Shown here: positions 18,098 through 27,085 of the stretch, one piece after another
Position numbering within the stretch: the first letter of the stretch is position 1
Layout: each line of letters begins with the position of its first letter
NCBI GenBank assembly: GCA_007859835.1
Contig: SJPJ01000001.1
Location: forward strand, 611,227-675,226
Source: Novipirellula herctigrandis
GTDB taxonomy: Bacteria; Planctomycetota; Planctomycetia; Pirellulales; Pirellulaceae
Direction: 5' to 3'
DNA: 64,000 bases
The notes under the pieces: generated by a model
What the model was told of the DNA's origin: nothing
The model's database searches: none
Seen by the model: only the letters and a program-made list of their open reading frames with translations
Made by a program: the position numbers and the translations under genes

Positions 18098-18472
18098 CTA
18101 AACCGCCTCAGGGTTAGGAAGGACACGTGTCAGTTTCATCTGCAACATGTCTTGGTCAAATGGCTTAACCAAGTAGTCGTTTACTCCGGCTTGAATCGCC
18201 TTCACAACCTGTGTCTTCTCGGTTTCCGTCGTAATCATCATGATCGGCACCTTATGACCGGCACTTCGAATGGCTTGCACCAATTCAAGGCCATTCATGT
18301 TCGGCATATTCCAATCGGTTAGCACAAGATCAAAACCGTTGCCATCGCCAAAGGCCTTGAGCGCCTCAACTCCATCACCTGCTTCAACAACTTCGTCGAT
18401 CCACAGGCTACTTAGACTCCGTGCAATGATCTTTCGCATTACCCCTGAATCATCAACCAACAGTACCTTCAT
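18098..18472 (-). CDS. cheY: Single-domain response regulator, CheY type
   Basis: 124 residues consisting of one receiver domain. It has the acidic pair Asp7/Asp8 (VDDSG), the phosphoacceptor Asp53 (LTDWNMPNMNG), the switch Thr81/Thr82 (MMITTET) and Lys103 (YLVKPF). An AGGA lies upstream of the ATG. It is transcribed away from cheA, with cheX about 110 bp downstream. It is the expected phosphotransfer target of CheA, but its output is unknown because no flagellar or pilus gene is in view. Confidence 0.9.
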   Translation of the reverse strand: MKVLLVDDSGVMRKIIARSLSSLWIDEVVEAGDGVEALKAFGDGNGFDLVLTDWNMPNMNGLELVQAIRSAGHKVPIMMITTETEKTQVVKAIQAGVNDYLVKPFDQDMLQMKLTRVLPNPEAV

Positions 18473-18580
18473 TGGTAGAATCCTAATACTCTCTTTGTGT
18501 GTAAACAGCCCGCGAACCGCTACGTGACTTACTCAACGATAGCACACAAATAATGCCAGTTAGCAAAGCAATGCAATGTT

Positions 18581-18593
18581 GGCAAAATTTGCC
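18581..18593. promoter_or_regulatory. Small palindrome in the cheY-cheA divergent gap
   Basis: GGCAAAATTTGCC is a perfect inverted repeat (GGCAAA/TTTGCC around a central A) in the 200-bp gap between the divergent cheY and cheA genes. It could be an operator, though a motif this short can arise by chance in an AT-rich stretch. Confidence 0.25.
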
Positions 18594-18673
18594 GATTTAT
18601 CAGACACAACACAATTTCTTAGGTTACCTATTGAATGGTTCAAAGAGGCAAACGCTAAGGGGGGACAAACTAG

Positions 18674-21553
18674 ATGGACGATACAGAACTACTAAACGAA
18701 TTTGTTGAAGAAGCGAGAGAGCATCTCGGTGGCATCGAAATGCAATTGTTGCAGATCGAAGCAATGGGGGAATTGATTGACGATGACTTGGTGAATAACG
18801 TCTTTCGGGCGATACACTCGGTCAAAGGTGCAGCCGGCTTTCTTGGTCTTACACAGATCAACCAAGTCGCACATCGCCTTGAGAATGTTCTCGGCAAAGT
18901 CCGCGACCATCAACTCATCCCTGATCCTTTCAACGTCGATGTGATGCTCAAGGGGGCCGATTGCCTTCGCAACCTTATCGAATCAATCGATACAAGTAAC
19001 GAAACCGACAACACCGCATTGTGCGAACAACTCGACGCCGTCCTAGCCGGATCATCGACTGACGAAACCGTAAATTCGGACAAGGCAGCACAAACCGAAC
19101 AAATGGTCGACGCAGAAGAATCATGCGAAGCAGCTCCCACCGCAACAGCAACCAAAACTCGCAAAACACGTGCACGGAAAGCTGCCAACAGCAAATCCAG
19201 TGCAACAACCACGAAGACGACAACCACGAAGACCAAGACCGCGACTGCAAAACGCCGTCGCAAAGCGGCCCCCGCAAAGAAACAAGCCGCGCAAGCGGAA
19301 GCATCGCTTGAGTCGGTTGAATCCGCAGTGAACGATGCGGTAAACGTTGGCACCACCGCAAAGCCTGCGGCGACCGAAACATCAAAGTCGAAATCGCCCC
19401 CGTCTAAACCCGCAGCCAAAAAAGCTCCCGGAAACGGCAACGGCCCCGACTCTCCCAAAAAAACAACTAGCCCCCAAGCCGAAGCAACAATTCGAGTTGG
19501 AGTGCGTGTTCTCGATCGTCTCATGAACCTTGCAGGCGAGTTGGTCCTCAGTCGCAACCAATTGCTCCGCGCCCTTAACGAACAGTCTCGCAGTGGCACC
19601 AATCTCGATGCGATCGCCAACGGCCTTGACCAGGTGACGACGGAACTGCAAACGACGATCATGCAGACGCGGATGCAACCCATCGGGAACGTGTTCAACA
19701 AGTTTCCACGCGTGATTCGCGATCTCTCCGCATCTCTCAACAAGCAAATCAACTTGAAGATGGAAGGGAACGACGTTGAAGTCGACAAGACCATTGTCGA
19801 GGCAATTGCCGACCCCCTGACACATTTAGTCCGCAATTCATGCGATCACGGAATTGAGTTGCCTCAAGATCGAATCGACGCGCAAAAGCCGGCCGTGGGA
19901 ACGGTCGAACTTCGCGCTTTCCATCAGGCTGGAAAAGTCGTGATTGAAATCGTCGATGATGGTGGAGGAATGGATCCAAGCCGACTTCGCGAAATCGCAG
20001 TTGCAAAAGGAATGCTCTCCGCCGAAGCGGCAGAGCAACTGACCGATCGAGACGCGATCAACCAAATTTTTGCTCCAGGATTTTCGACTGCAAAAGAAGT
20101 GTCGAACGTCTCCGGGCGTGGTGTCGGGATGGATGTGGTCCGTACCAATATCGAACAGATTGGTGGAGCCGTCGAAATCGAATCAGAATTGGGCTCAGGA
20201 TCAACGATTCGCATCACACTTCCACTCACACTGGCAATTGTGCCCTCCATGATCGTCTCGGTCGACAACCGACGATATGCACTACCGCAAACCAACATCG
20301 TCGAATTGGTCCAAACCGATGGCCGCGAGAAGCGGATCGAACGAGTCAACCAAGCCGAGGTGCTCCGGCTCCGCGGGAACCTGATCCCCTTGGTTCGGGT
20401 TTCAGACACGCTGAAGCTCATCGATGAGACCGATCCAAGCGAAGAAGGTTCGTCAAAACAAGAATGCCAATTGGTGGTTGTCGAAGCAGGCCGTCGCCAA
20501 TTTGCACTGGCAGTGGATCGAGTGCTCGACAGTGAAGAAATCGTCGTCAAGCCGCTTGGGCGGCACTTGTCGAATCTACCCCTGTTGGCCGGATCAACCA
20601 TTCTCGGAGATGGCCGCGTCGCAATGATCTTAGATGCCGCGGGCATTTCGAGCCAAGTGAAACTGACTAGTGACAGCGAATCCAGTGAACAGACCGAAAC
20701 ATCCAGTGCTGGGGAAAAAACAACAACCGATGTTCAACGGTTGGTGTTGTTGTCGGTTGGCCCTGAAGACCACTTCGCCATTTCGATGGATATCGTTAGC
20801 CGAATTGAACGAGTCGCTCACGAGGCGATCGAACGGGTCGGCAAGCATCGAGTCCTGCAATACCGAGGCGGCACACTTCCGCTGGTTAGCGTCGATGAAG
20901 TCGTCCCCGTCAACAGCGTGGACGAGACCAAGTTCGTTCACGTGATCGTGTTCAAAGTATACGGCCACGAAGTAGGACTAATTGCACCGAACCTTTACGA
21001 TATCCGCAAATGTGATTTGCTGTTTGGCGACGACACTTGCCGTGCCGACGGTGTAGCAGGAATTGCGGTCATCGATGAGCGTCCGACGCGACTACTTGAC
21101 CTTTACGGATTAACTCAGATCGCGCGTCCAGAGTGGTTTTCCTCTCACGCCGAAGATCAACAAGCCAAACGAGAAAACACCTCGATTTTGGTTTGCGAAG
21201 ACAGTCCGTTCTTCCGCAACTTCCTATCCAGGATGCTGCAAGAGGAAGGCTACCAAGTATCAAGTTTCGAACATGGCGAAGCGGGCTGGGCTTCCCTAAG
21301 TGAACACCCAGGCAAGTATGACTTGCTGCTGACCGATGTGGAAATGCCAGAGCTTGACGGCGTCGAATTGACGCGCCGCGTTCGCGCCGACGGTCGATTC
21401 GAAACACTTCCGATTATCGCACTGACAAGCCTCGCCGACGAAGAGTCGGTCCAACGTGGCCGAGAAGCTGGCGTCGATGACTATCAAGTCAAAATGAACA
21501 AGCCTGATCTACTCGCCAGTATCACCAAACACACTTCCGGAGTCCAAAAATAG
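18674..21553 (+). CDS. cheA: Hybrid chemotaxis histidine kinase CheA with receiver domain
   Basis: 959 residues. The Hpt domain is at 1-110 with phospho-His48 (AIHSVKGAAGF). A Lys/Ala/Thr-rich linker follows at about 140-270. Next come the dimerisation helices (VLDRLMNLAGELVLSRNQLL), an ATPase domain with the N-box HLVRNSCDHGIELP and the G-boxes DDGGGM and GRGVGMD, and CheW-like domains (about 510-660, with a second CheW-like stretch at about 690-830). The C-terminal receiver (about 840-955) has Asp in LLLTDVEMPELDG. The separate P2 domain is missing and appears replaced by the histone-H1-like linker. A GGGGGG stretch precedes the ATG. Its stop overlaps the GTG of cheW. Confidence 0.93.
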   Translation: MDDTELLNEFVEEAREHLGGIEMQLLQIEAMGELIDDDLVNNVFRAIHSVKGAAGFLGLTQINQVAHRLENVLGKVRDHQLIPDPFNVDVMLKGADCLRNLIESIDTSNETDNTALCEQLDAVLAGSSTDETVNSDKAAQTEQMVDAEESCEAAPTATATKTRKTRARKAANSKSSATTTKTTTTKTKTATAKRRRKAAPAKKQAAQAEASLESVESAVNDAVNVGTTAKPAATETSKSKSPPSKPAAKKAPGNGNGPDSPKKTTSPQAEATIRVGVRVLDRLMNLAGELVLSRNQLLRALNEQSRSGTNLDAIANGLDQVTTELQTTIMQTRMQPIGNVFNKFPRVIRDLSASLNKQINLKMEGNDVEVDKTIVEAIADPLTHLVRNSCDHGIELPQDRIDAQKPAVGTVELRAFHQAGKVVIEIVDDGGGMDPSRLREIAVAKGMLSAEAAEQLTDRDAINQIFAPGFSTAKEVSNVSGRGVGMDVVRTNIEQIGGAVEIESELGSGSTIRITLPLTLAIVPSMIVSVDNRRYALPQTNIVELVQTDGREKRIERVNQAEVLRLRGNLIPLVRVSDTLKLIDETDPSEEGSSKQECQLVVVEAGRRQFALAVDRVLDSEEIVVKPLGRHLSNLPLLAGSTILGDGRVAMILDAAGISSQVKLTSDSESSEQTETSSAGEKTTTDVQRLVLLSVGPEDHFAISMDIVSRIERVAHEAIERVGKHRVLQYRGGTLPLVSVDEVVPVNSVDETKFVHVIVFKVYGHEVGLIAPNLYDIRKCDLLFGDDTCRADGVAGIAVIDERPTRLLDLYGLTQIARPEWFSSHAEDQQAKRENTSILVCEDSPFFRNFLSRMLQEEGYQVSSFEHGEAGWASLSEHPGKYDLLLTDVEMPELDGVELTRRVRADGRFETLPIIALTSLADEESVQRGREAGVDDYQVKMNKPDLLASITKHTSGVQK

Positions 21554-22041
21554 TGAATAACACAAGCAATGAAGCTGCGACGACGGCTCAAGACGTCCGC
21601 CAACTCGTCACGTTTTCAGTAGGTGACACGGCATTTGGAATTGATATTGCATTTGTCCAAGAGATCAATCCTCACTTGGATGTAACCAAGGTACCTGGTG
21701 CCTCACCGATGATTCACGGCGTCGTGAATCTGCGAGGTGACGTTGTCACCGTCCTCGACCCACATCGAATACTACGCATTGCCGCCGACACCGCCCCCAA
21801 GGATCGACGCAACTTAGTGCTCAATATTGGTGGAGAACGCATCGGCGTGTTGGTTGACAAAGTGTCAGACATACTGACCGTGAACCAAGATGAATTATCG
21901 CAAAAACCCGCGAATGTTCGATCCGTTGATCGTCGTTTGATTGATGCCGTGGTTTTGCGAAACGAACAGCTTGTTGTCATCTTGAATGCCACAAAATTGC
22001 TCGAAGTCGTTGAACAATCGAGCGAGACGGAAGCCGCCTAG
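21553..22041 (+). CDS. cheW: Chemotaxis coupling protein CheW
   Basis: 162 residues. The SH3-like double barrel is seen in LVTFSVGDTAFGIDIAFVQE, GVVNLRGDVVTVLDPH and GERIGVLVDKVSDILT. CheW links CheA to receptors. It starts at GTG 21553 inside the cheA stop (TAGTG), so translation is coupled to cheA. No receptor gene is present in the window. Confidence 0.92.
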   Translation: MNNTSNEAATTAQDVRQLVTFSVGDTAFGIDIAFVQEINPHLDVTKVPGASPMIHGVVNLRGDVVTVLDPHRILRIAADTAPKDRRNLVLNIGGERIGVLVDKVSDILTVNQDELSQKPANVRSVDRRLIDAVVLRNEQLVVILNATKLLEVVEQSSETEAA

Positions 22042-22092
22042 AAACCTCGTTGATTGGTGTTGGCACGTGCAATCTTGCAAACCGGAATCTTA

Positions 22093-22140
22093 AGCAAGAG
22101 ATGACGCCAAAGACGTGACTCTTGCTGATGCCTATGCATC
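22093..22140 (+). terminator. Hairpins between cheW and cheB
   Basis: Two adjacent inverted repeats: AGCAAGAG (22093-22100) with CTCTTGCT (22119-22126), and GATGC (22127-22131) with GCATC (22136-22140). There is no T-run, so they may be an RNA structure or attenuator rather than a true terminator. They sit in the only long gap (243 bp) of the cheA-W-B-R series. Confidence 0.3.
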
Positions 22141-22284
22141 AAGACTGATCGCCGGCAATTTAGTCAACAATGAACATGCCCAACCGATCCCCAACCGTGA
22201 CCGGAAGCGACCACAGAGGGACGTTTTTCGCCCTAGCCCAGACCCAGCCTCCACACCCTGTAGCAATTGCGGGAATTGACAATC

Positions 22285-23406
22285 ATGGCAATTCGTACCA
22301 TCGTCGTTGACGATTCGATCGTATTTCGAAAAGCCGTTCGAGACTCTTTGGCAAAGATCAAAGATGTTGAAGTCATTAGCATCGCAAAAGATGGCTTGTC
22401 AGCTGTCCAGAAGATCAAACGGTACAAACCTGATCTAGTGACGTTGGATGTGGAAATGCCTGGTCTTGACGGTTTGCAGGTACTTCTTGCGCTCCGCGAT
22501 GCGGGAATCCAAACGACCGTGATCATGGTCAGTTCGCATACCGAAAGAGGTGCAAGTGTCACGACACAGGCGTTAAATAACGGCGCGTTCGATTTTGTTC
22601 TTAAACCGAGCCACGACGACCCGCGTGCTAATGCAAAGGAATTGCACTCGCAATTGCAACAGCGTATCGCGGTTCTGCACCAACGACCGTCATCCTCCGT
22701 GGCCGCTTCACCAAGCCTGACCGCACGAAAAATTTCGACGCTTAAACCGACGACGGAGGTTGACACACGCCCCAAGTCTCGATGCCGACGCCCAAGTGAT
22801 CGGCTCGAAGCGATCGTCATCGGCATTTCGACCGGTGGCCCAAAGGCGCTCCGGACTCTGATCCCTGAACTGCCAGCCAATCTCTCCGTTCCCGTGATGA
22901 TCGTTCAACATATGCCGCCCATTTTTACTCGTACGATGGCCGAAGACCTTGACCGTATTTCCCATGTTAATGTGGTTGAGGGCGTGAACGGCAGCCCAAT
23001 CGAACCAGGCACGGTGTACATCGCCCCCGGCGGCAAACAAATGCGAGTCAGCAAGACCGGACCCAAATGCCAAATCGAAGTGAATGATGCCCCGGCGGTC
23101 AACAATTGCAAACCAAGCGTCGATTATCTATTCGAGTCAGCAGCCATCCACTATGGGCGGAGTGTTCTAGGCATCGTGATGACCGGAATGGGCAGCGACG
23201 GAACAGCGGGCTCCGAACTAATCGCCAAACAGGGCGGATGTGTTTGGGCACAGAACGAGGCAACATGTACCGTCTACGGAATGCCTCGACGAGTGATTGA
23301 ATCGGACCTAGCTGACGACATTCTTTCGCTCGACCAAATCCAAAATGGCATCATTCGGCTTGGCACGAACACGGCATCTTCCGCGCAGTGTGGAGCCTTA
23401 GCATGA
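22285..23406 (+). CDS. cheB: Chemotaxis protein-glutamate methylesterase CheB
   Basis: 373 residues. The receiver domain is at 1-125 with Asp55 (TLDVEMPGLDG). The C-terminal methylesterase/deamidase domain has the catalytic Ser in VIGISTGGPKALR, His in IVQHMPP and Asp in GMGSDGTAGS. It removes methyl groups from receptors. The ATG at 22285 is used; the TTG at 22267 adds six residues without support. The stop codon overlaps the cheR start (ATGA), so the two adaptation enzymes are made together. Confidence 0.94.
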   Translation: MAIRTIVVDDSIVFRKAVRDSLAKIKDVEVISIAKDGLSAVQKIKRYKPDLVTLDVEMPGLDGLQVLLALRDAGIQTTVIMVSSHTERGASVTTQALNNGAFDFVLKPSHDDPRANAKELHSQLQQRIAVLHQRPSSSVAASPSLTARKISTLKPTTEVDTRPKSRCRRPSDRLEAIVIGISTGGPKALRTLIPELPANLSVPVMIVQHMPPIFTRTMAEDLDRISHVNVVEGVNGSPIEPGTVYIAPGGKQMRVSKTGPKCQIEVNDAPAVNNCKPSVDYLFESAAIHYGRSVLGIVMTGMGSDGTAGSELIAKQGGCVWAQNEATCTVYGMPRRVIESDLADDILSLDQIQNGIIRLGTNTASSAQCGALA

Positions 23407-24317
23407 TCACGGCTGACGTCTATTTCTCTGAACTTTGCGACAACTTGCGAGCGTGGTGCGGAGTCACATTATCGCCTTCGAAAACGTATCTGGTACAGAA
23501 CCGACTGCGTGGCCTGATGAGCGAACTTGACACAACCGAACTTGGCGAGCTTTTGCGACTCTCCAAAGCCTCAGGTGGCGGATACATTCGCGACCGAATC
23601 GTCGATGCCTTGACCACTCACGAAACACTCTTCTTTCGTGATCGGCAACCATTCGAGGCTCTAACAAAACACATCATCCCTGAAATCCAAACACAAGCCA
23701 AAGGAGGACGGAAACGTTTGAGACTTTGGTCAGCAGCGTGCAGCACTGGGCAAGAACCGTATAGCATTGCCATGTCGCTAATCGAGTCCGTTGCGAACCT
23801 TAGCACCTGGGATATTTCCATTGTCGCGACGGACGTTTCGCCTAACTCCGTCGAAAAGGCTAGAACAGGAATTTTCCAAGATCATGAACTTCGACGCGGC
23901 ATCAGTGACAGCCAACAACGTCGCTTTTTTAAGCGTGTTGGCGATGGATGGCAAATCAATGATGAGGTGAAACGCTTGGTCCGATTCGAAATCGGCAACC
24001 TCCTGTCAGGACGGCAACCCGACGGATTGTTCGACATCATCTTCTGTCGCAATGTCGTCATCTATTTTTCTGGTGATGACCCACTTCGCACGTTTGAAAT
24101 GCTCTCCAATCGGCTCTCCGAAAACGGACGGTTGTTCGTTGGATGCAGCGAAGTGCTTACCGGAATGGGACATATTTTGGATCGCGATCGAATTGGCTCC
24201 GCAACCTGTTATAAGCGATTGCCGATCGCCTCGACTGCCCAAACCTCGACTGCCCAAACCTCGCGTGCCCAAACCTCGCGTGCCCAAACCTCGCGTGCCC
24301 AAACCTCGACGCTCTGA
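23403..24317 (+). CDS. cheR: Chemotaxis receptor methyltransferase CheR with repeat tail
   Basis: 304 residues. The N-terminal helical CheR domain is followed by an AdoMet-binding fold with LWSAACSTGQEPYSIAM (near residue 112) and DIIFCRNVVIYF. It methylates receptor glutamates using AdoMet. The ATG at 23403 overlaps the cheB stop. The final 28 residues are not part of the family: they are five copies of the pentapeptide [T/R]AQTS, encoded by a 15-bp tandem repeat, and then TL. The tail is hydrophilic and positively charged. Confidence 0.93.
   Translation: MITADVYFSELCDNLRAWCGVTLSPSKTYLVQNRLRGLMSELDTTELGELLRLSKASGGGYIRDRIVDALTTHETLFFRDRQPFEALTKHIIPEIQTQAKGGRKRLRLWSAACSTGQEPYSIAMSLIESVANLSTWDISIVATDVSPNSVEKARTGIFQDHELRRGISDSQQRRFFKRVGDGWQINDEVKRLVRFEIGNLLSGRQPDGLFDIIFCRNVVIYFSGDDPLRTFEMLSNRLSENGRLFVGCSEVLTGMGHILDRDRIGSATCYKRLPIASTAQTSTAQTSRAQTSRAQTSRAQTSTL
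24237..24311. repeat. 15-bp tandem repeat in the cheR 3' end, five copies
   Basis: The unit GCCCAAACCTCGCGT (some copies end ACT or ACG) is repeated at 24237, 24252, 24267, 24282 and 24297. The 15-bp period preserves the reading frame and encodes the CheR pentapeptide tail. Confidence 0.9.
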
Positions 24318-24461
24318 CCCGCCACTCTTCCCGACTGGCTATCTTTCCGACTGGCTAAGTCGGTCGAGCCGAGCGTTTCGCTGGCAACACAGATCACGAA
24401 CGCGCTGCAACGGCACAGCCAAACCTGAACAAACCGCCACCTCAGCAGGATAAAAACAGAG

Positions 24462-24480
24462 ACAAAAGCATCGCTTTTGT
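24462..24480 (+). terminator. Short perfect hairpin downstream of cheR
   Basis: ACAAAAGC (24462-24469) and GCTTTTGT (24473-24480) form an 8-bp stem with a 3-base loop about 145 bp past cheR. An A-rich stretch precedes it, but no U-run follows the plus strand. Confidence 0.4.
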
Positions 24481-24520
24481 GCGGCATGATTTTGGAGGCT
24501 ACGCGTACTATCCATAAGCA

Positions 24521-24571
24521 GCTTTTGGTTTCCCGATTTGTTCAAATTGGGAACCAAAAGCCAAATTTTTT
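24521..24571 (+). terminator. Strong Rho-independent terminator
   Basis: A stem of about 19 bp: GCTTTTGGTTTCCCGATTTG at 24521-24540 pairs with CAAATTGGGAACCAAAAGC at 24543-24561, with one bulge and one mismatch. CAAATTTTTT follows. It lies 200 bp after cheR in plus orientation and is the probable end of the che transcript. Confidence 0.65.
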
Positions 24572-24840
24572 CTCTTCGTCTTTTCTTCTCATTCGTCATT
24601 CTCCCGCAAAGGGGACACCATGCCCGCTCTCATTGACATTGCCAAACCACGCGGCCTTGTTCAGGAATCCACGGTTGAGAAACCGAACGTGCCCCCCACC
24701 CCAGTCGCCCCCACGCGGACGCTCAACGGTCTGATTGCCATTATTCGCCGCGATGCATTTAGAAAGTCCGGCCAGTACGCACTTCGTAGCAACGTTGGCC
24801 ACGATGGAGAATAGCCACGGGAAATAACCGTGGACTACCT

Positions 24841-24882
24841 CATAATCCCGGTCCCAATCGACATAATCCCGGTCCCAATCGA
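24841..24882. repeat. 21-bp tandem duplication
   Basis: CATAATCCCGGTCCCAATCG plus one A is repeated exactly at 24841-24861 and 24862-24882. The next bases (CCGGG) could pair with CCCGG inside the unit. Confidence 0.85.
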
Positions 24883-24955
24883 CCGGGTAACGATTTGGCG
24901 CAGTGAACAGGTTGCCCCAATGGAAGACAACGAACTTGCGCTGCTGGTTGGCGTC

Positions 24956-24985
24956 CTACCGTCACACGCCCTACCGTCACACGCC
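24956..24985. repeat. 15-bp duplication over the aminotransferase stop codon
   Basis: CTACCGTCACACGCC occurs at 24956-24970 and 24971-24985. On the minus strand each copy reads GGCGTGTGACGGTAG, so the gene's TGA stop and a following in-frame TAG are both duplicated. Confidence 0.85.
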
Positions 24986-26083
24986 GGCCAGCGAGCGTAA
25001 GATATCGACGCCCTGCTTTAGCTGTTCGTCACTTGCCGCGAAACTGATTCGAAAGTGACTATCTCGGGCACTGAAGATGTTGCCCGGAATGATCAGCAAA
25101 CCGCGACTGATCGCTTGTTCAACAAAGGCCTCGCCGCTATCTGTCGGTGCTTTGGGGAACATATAGAACGCGCCCCCTGGCTTAGCGATCTCATAGCAAT
25201 CGGCAAGGGCAGAGTAAACGAAATCGCGTTTCCTGCGATAAGCCTCGATATGGCCATCAAGGCTCACTTCCATCGCGCGCAGCGCTCCCCACTGTGCCGG
25301 CTGCGGTGAACAAACGAACGAGTACTGTTGAATCTTTAACATCGTTCGAATGATCTCGCTAGGTCCATGAACATAGCCAACTCGCCAACCGGTCATTGCG
25401 TGACTTTTGCTAAACCCATCGATCACGATCGTTTGGTCATTGTACGAAGCGGGAGAGGCAAAGGTGCCGTCATAGAAAAACCGGCTGTAGATCTCGTCCG
25501 AAAGCACTGCGATGTTCTTTTCGGCTGCCAATTGTGCGACCGCTTTCAATTCGCTCGCCGTCGCAGTCACCCCCGTCGGGTTGGCGGGTGAATTGACCAG
25601 AATCATTTTTGTTCGTGGCGTGATCGCAGCCTTGATCTTCTCGACATCGAGCCGAAAATCAGGATACGAGTCGACCGGTACCGCGACCCCACCACACATT
25701 TTCAAAAGTGCGGGATACATCACAAAGAACGGGTCCATATAGATGACCTCGTCACCCGGATTGATCATCGACAACATCGCCAACATCAACCCACCGCTAG
25801 TCCCGCTGCTGACAAAAACATCTCGGTCCTCATGCGGATACTTCGCTTGCACTTCTTCGCGAAGTGCCTCACGCAGGGGCCCAATTCCTTGCGTCGGCGA
25901 ATAGCTGTTTTTTCCGTTTCGGATTGCCTCAATCGCAGCCTCTTTAACCTCGTCGGGAACGTCAAAATCAGGCTGACCGATCGACAAATTGATCGGATCC
26001 TTTAACTTCGCCGCAAGATCAAAAACTTTGCGGATTCCACTACTGTCAAAGGTCGTGGTACGGTCGGCAATCCAAGGGTGCAT
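24977..26083 (-). CDS. PLP-dependent class I/II aminotransferase
   Basis: 368 residues of the AspC/AAT fold-type I family. It shows INLSIGQPDFDVPDEV at the N-terminus, the cofactor region SSGTSGGLMLAM, NSPANPTGV with the substrate/PLP Asn, SDEIYS with the PLP Asp, and the Schiff-base Lys in DGFSKSHAMTGWRVGY. A C-terminal Arg lies in HFRISFA. It transfers amino groups from Asp or other amino acids to 2-oxoglutarate; the exact substrate is not clear. The ATG at 26083 is used, since the upstream 18 residues from 26137 are not conserved in character. Confidence 0.9.
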   Translation of the reverse strand: MHPWIADRTTTFDSSGIRKVFDLAAKLKDPINLSIGQPDFDVPDEVKEAAIEAIRNGKNSYSPTQGIGPLREALREEVQAKYPHEDRDVFVSSGTSGGLMLAMLSMINPGDEVIYMDPFFVMYPALLKMCGGVAVPVDSYPDFRLDVEKIKAAITPRTKMILVNSPANPTGVTATASELKAVAQLAAEKNIAVLSDEIYSRFFYDGTFASPASYNDQTIVIDGFSKSHAMTGWRVGYVHGPSEIIRTMLKIQQYSFVCSPQPAQWGALRAMEVSLDGHIEAYRRKRDFVYSALADCYEIAKPGGAFYMFPKAPTDSGEAFVEQAISRGLLIIPGNIFSARDSHFRISFAASDEQLKQGVDILRSLAGV

Positions 26084-26189
26084 GGTTGAGTTTTGGCTAG
26101 TGAGAATGAATAGGGCCGAATAGCAACAAATCGGCATGCCCGTTAAAGTGTAGCACGATTAGGTTGCTTAGCATCAGGAGAGGCAAACA

Positions 26190-26792
26190 ATGGCAAAGAT
26201 TGAATTGGTTGAACCCGTCATCCGAATTTGTGCGGTCATTTCCCGACATCCACAGGCTCGTCAATGGGCGATCGAGACACTGAACCAACAGTGGGGCGAA
26301 ATTCACGTTGCAACTGATTTAATGCCGTTCGAGGCAGGTGGATACTACCGAAAGCAAATGGGCGAGGGACTACAAAAGACGATTGTCGCTTTGGGACCTC
26401 CATGCGATCCTGCACCGCTAGCGGATTGGAAGACGACGACGAACCAATGGGAACAAGCATGTTCCAACGACCACGACTTTTGCGAACCACGTCCTTTGAA
26501 CTTGGATTGCGGTTATGTGACTCAAGCGAAATTGGTTTTGGCGACAACGAAGGATCGCGACCATCGCATCTATTTACGCGATGGCATATTTGCGGAGGTC
26601 ACTTTGACTTATGTCCATCGCCGGTGGGCCGACCATCGATGGACGTATCCCGATTACCGAACTGACGAAGTGAAAGCGTTCGCCACAAAGTGCCGCCAAC
26701 ACCTGCGCGAACATATCAAACAATCTCGGTTGTTTCGAAGCCGAGGCGAAAAAGGGCCAACCGAAAAAGGGCCAACCGCTCGAAATTCCTGA
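26190..26792 (+). CDS. DUF4416 family protein
   Basis: 200 residues. The family pattern is clear in GYVTQAKLVLATTKDRDHRI, then YLRDGIFAEVTLTY and WTYPDYRTDEV. DUF4416 proteins are small and cytoplasmic with no known reaction. The final residues (GEKGPTEKGPTARNS) come from a 15-bp in-frame duplication at 26748-26777 and look like a recent tail. Confidence 0.85.
   Translation: MAKIELVEPVIRICAVISRHPQARQWAIETLNQQWGEIHVATDLMPFEAGGYYRKQMGEGLQKTIVALGPPCDPAPLADWKTTTNQWEQACSNDHDFCEPRPLNLDCGYVTQAKLVLATTKDRDHRIYLRDGIFAEVTLTYVHRRWADHRWTYPDYRTDEVKAFATKCRQHLREHIKQSRLFRSRGEKGPTEKGPTARNS
26748..26777. repeat. 15-bp duplication at the 3' end of the DUF4416 gene
   Basis: GAAAAAGGGCCAACC at 26748-26762 is repeated at 26763-26777. 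It preserves the frame and encodes EKGPT twice. Confidence 0.85.
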
Positions 26793-27085
26793 ACACACAT
26801 GTAGCTGGTTCGACCAAACAGTGGGTCCGCTGATTCGCAAACAAATGGCGATTGAAACAGGACCGATTTCAGTTAACATTATCTGCAACCGTGGGCCCTC
26901 GACATCCGACAAACGCATTTTGAGATGGGTTTCTACGGGTCATAGCGATTCTGTTTCGCCCTACACATTCGGTTCGAGTTGGCTCTCGGTTTTTTGGCAA
27001 CCCTTGGGAAGAACTGCGACCTAAGCTTTCCTAGCCGCAAATTCGCTCACACAGCTCGCCCACGGCCCTATCCAAATAGATTTCC

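Larger units (their letters stand above)
24318..24976. other. Intergenic region with hairpins and repeats, no gene supported
   Basis: About 660 bp between cheR and the aminotransferase. Open frames here (such as 24620-24814) have no family features or ribosome-binding site. Just after cheR there is a degenerate 16-bp duplication (CCGACTGGCTA at about 24331 and 24347). The rest holds two hairpins, a 21-bp duplication and half of a 15-bp duplication, listed separately. Confidence 0.5.

Noticed and set aside
24620..24814. 64-codon open frame after the cheR terminator
   Set aside because: No Shine-Dalgarno sequence, no recognisable domain, and a composition like the surrounding intergenic DNA.
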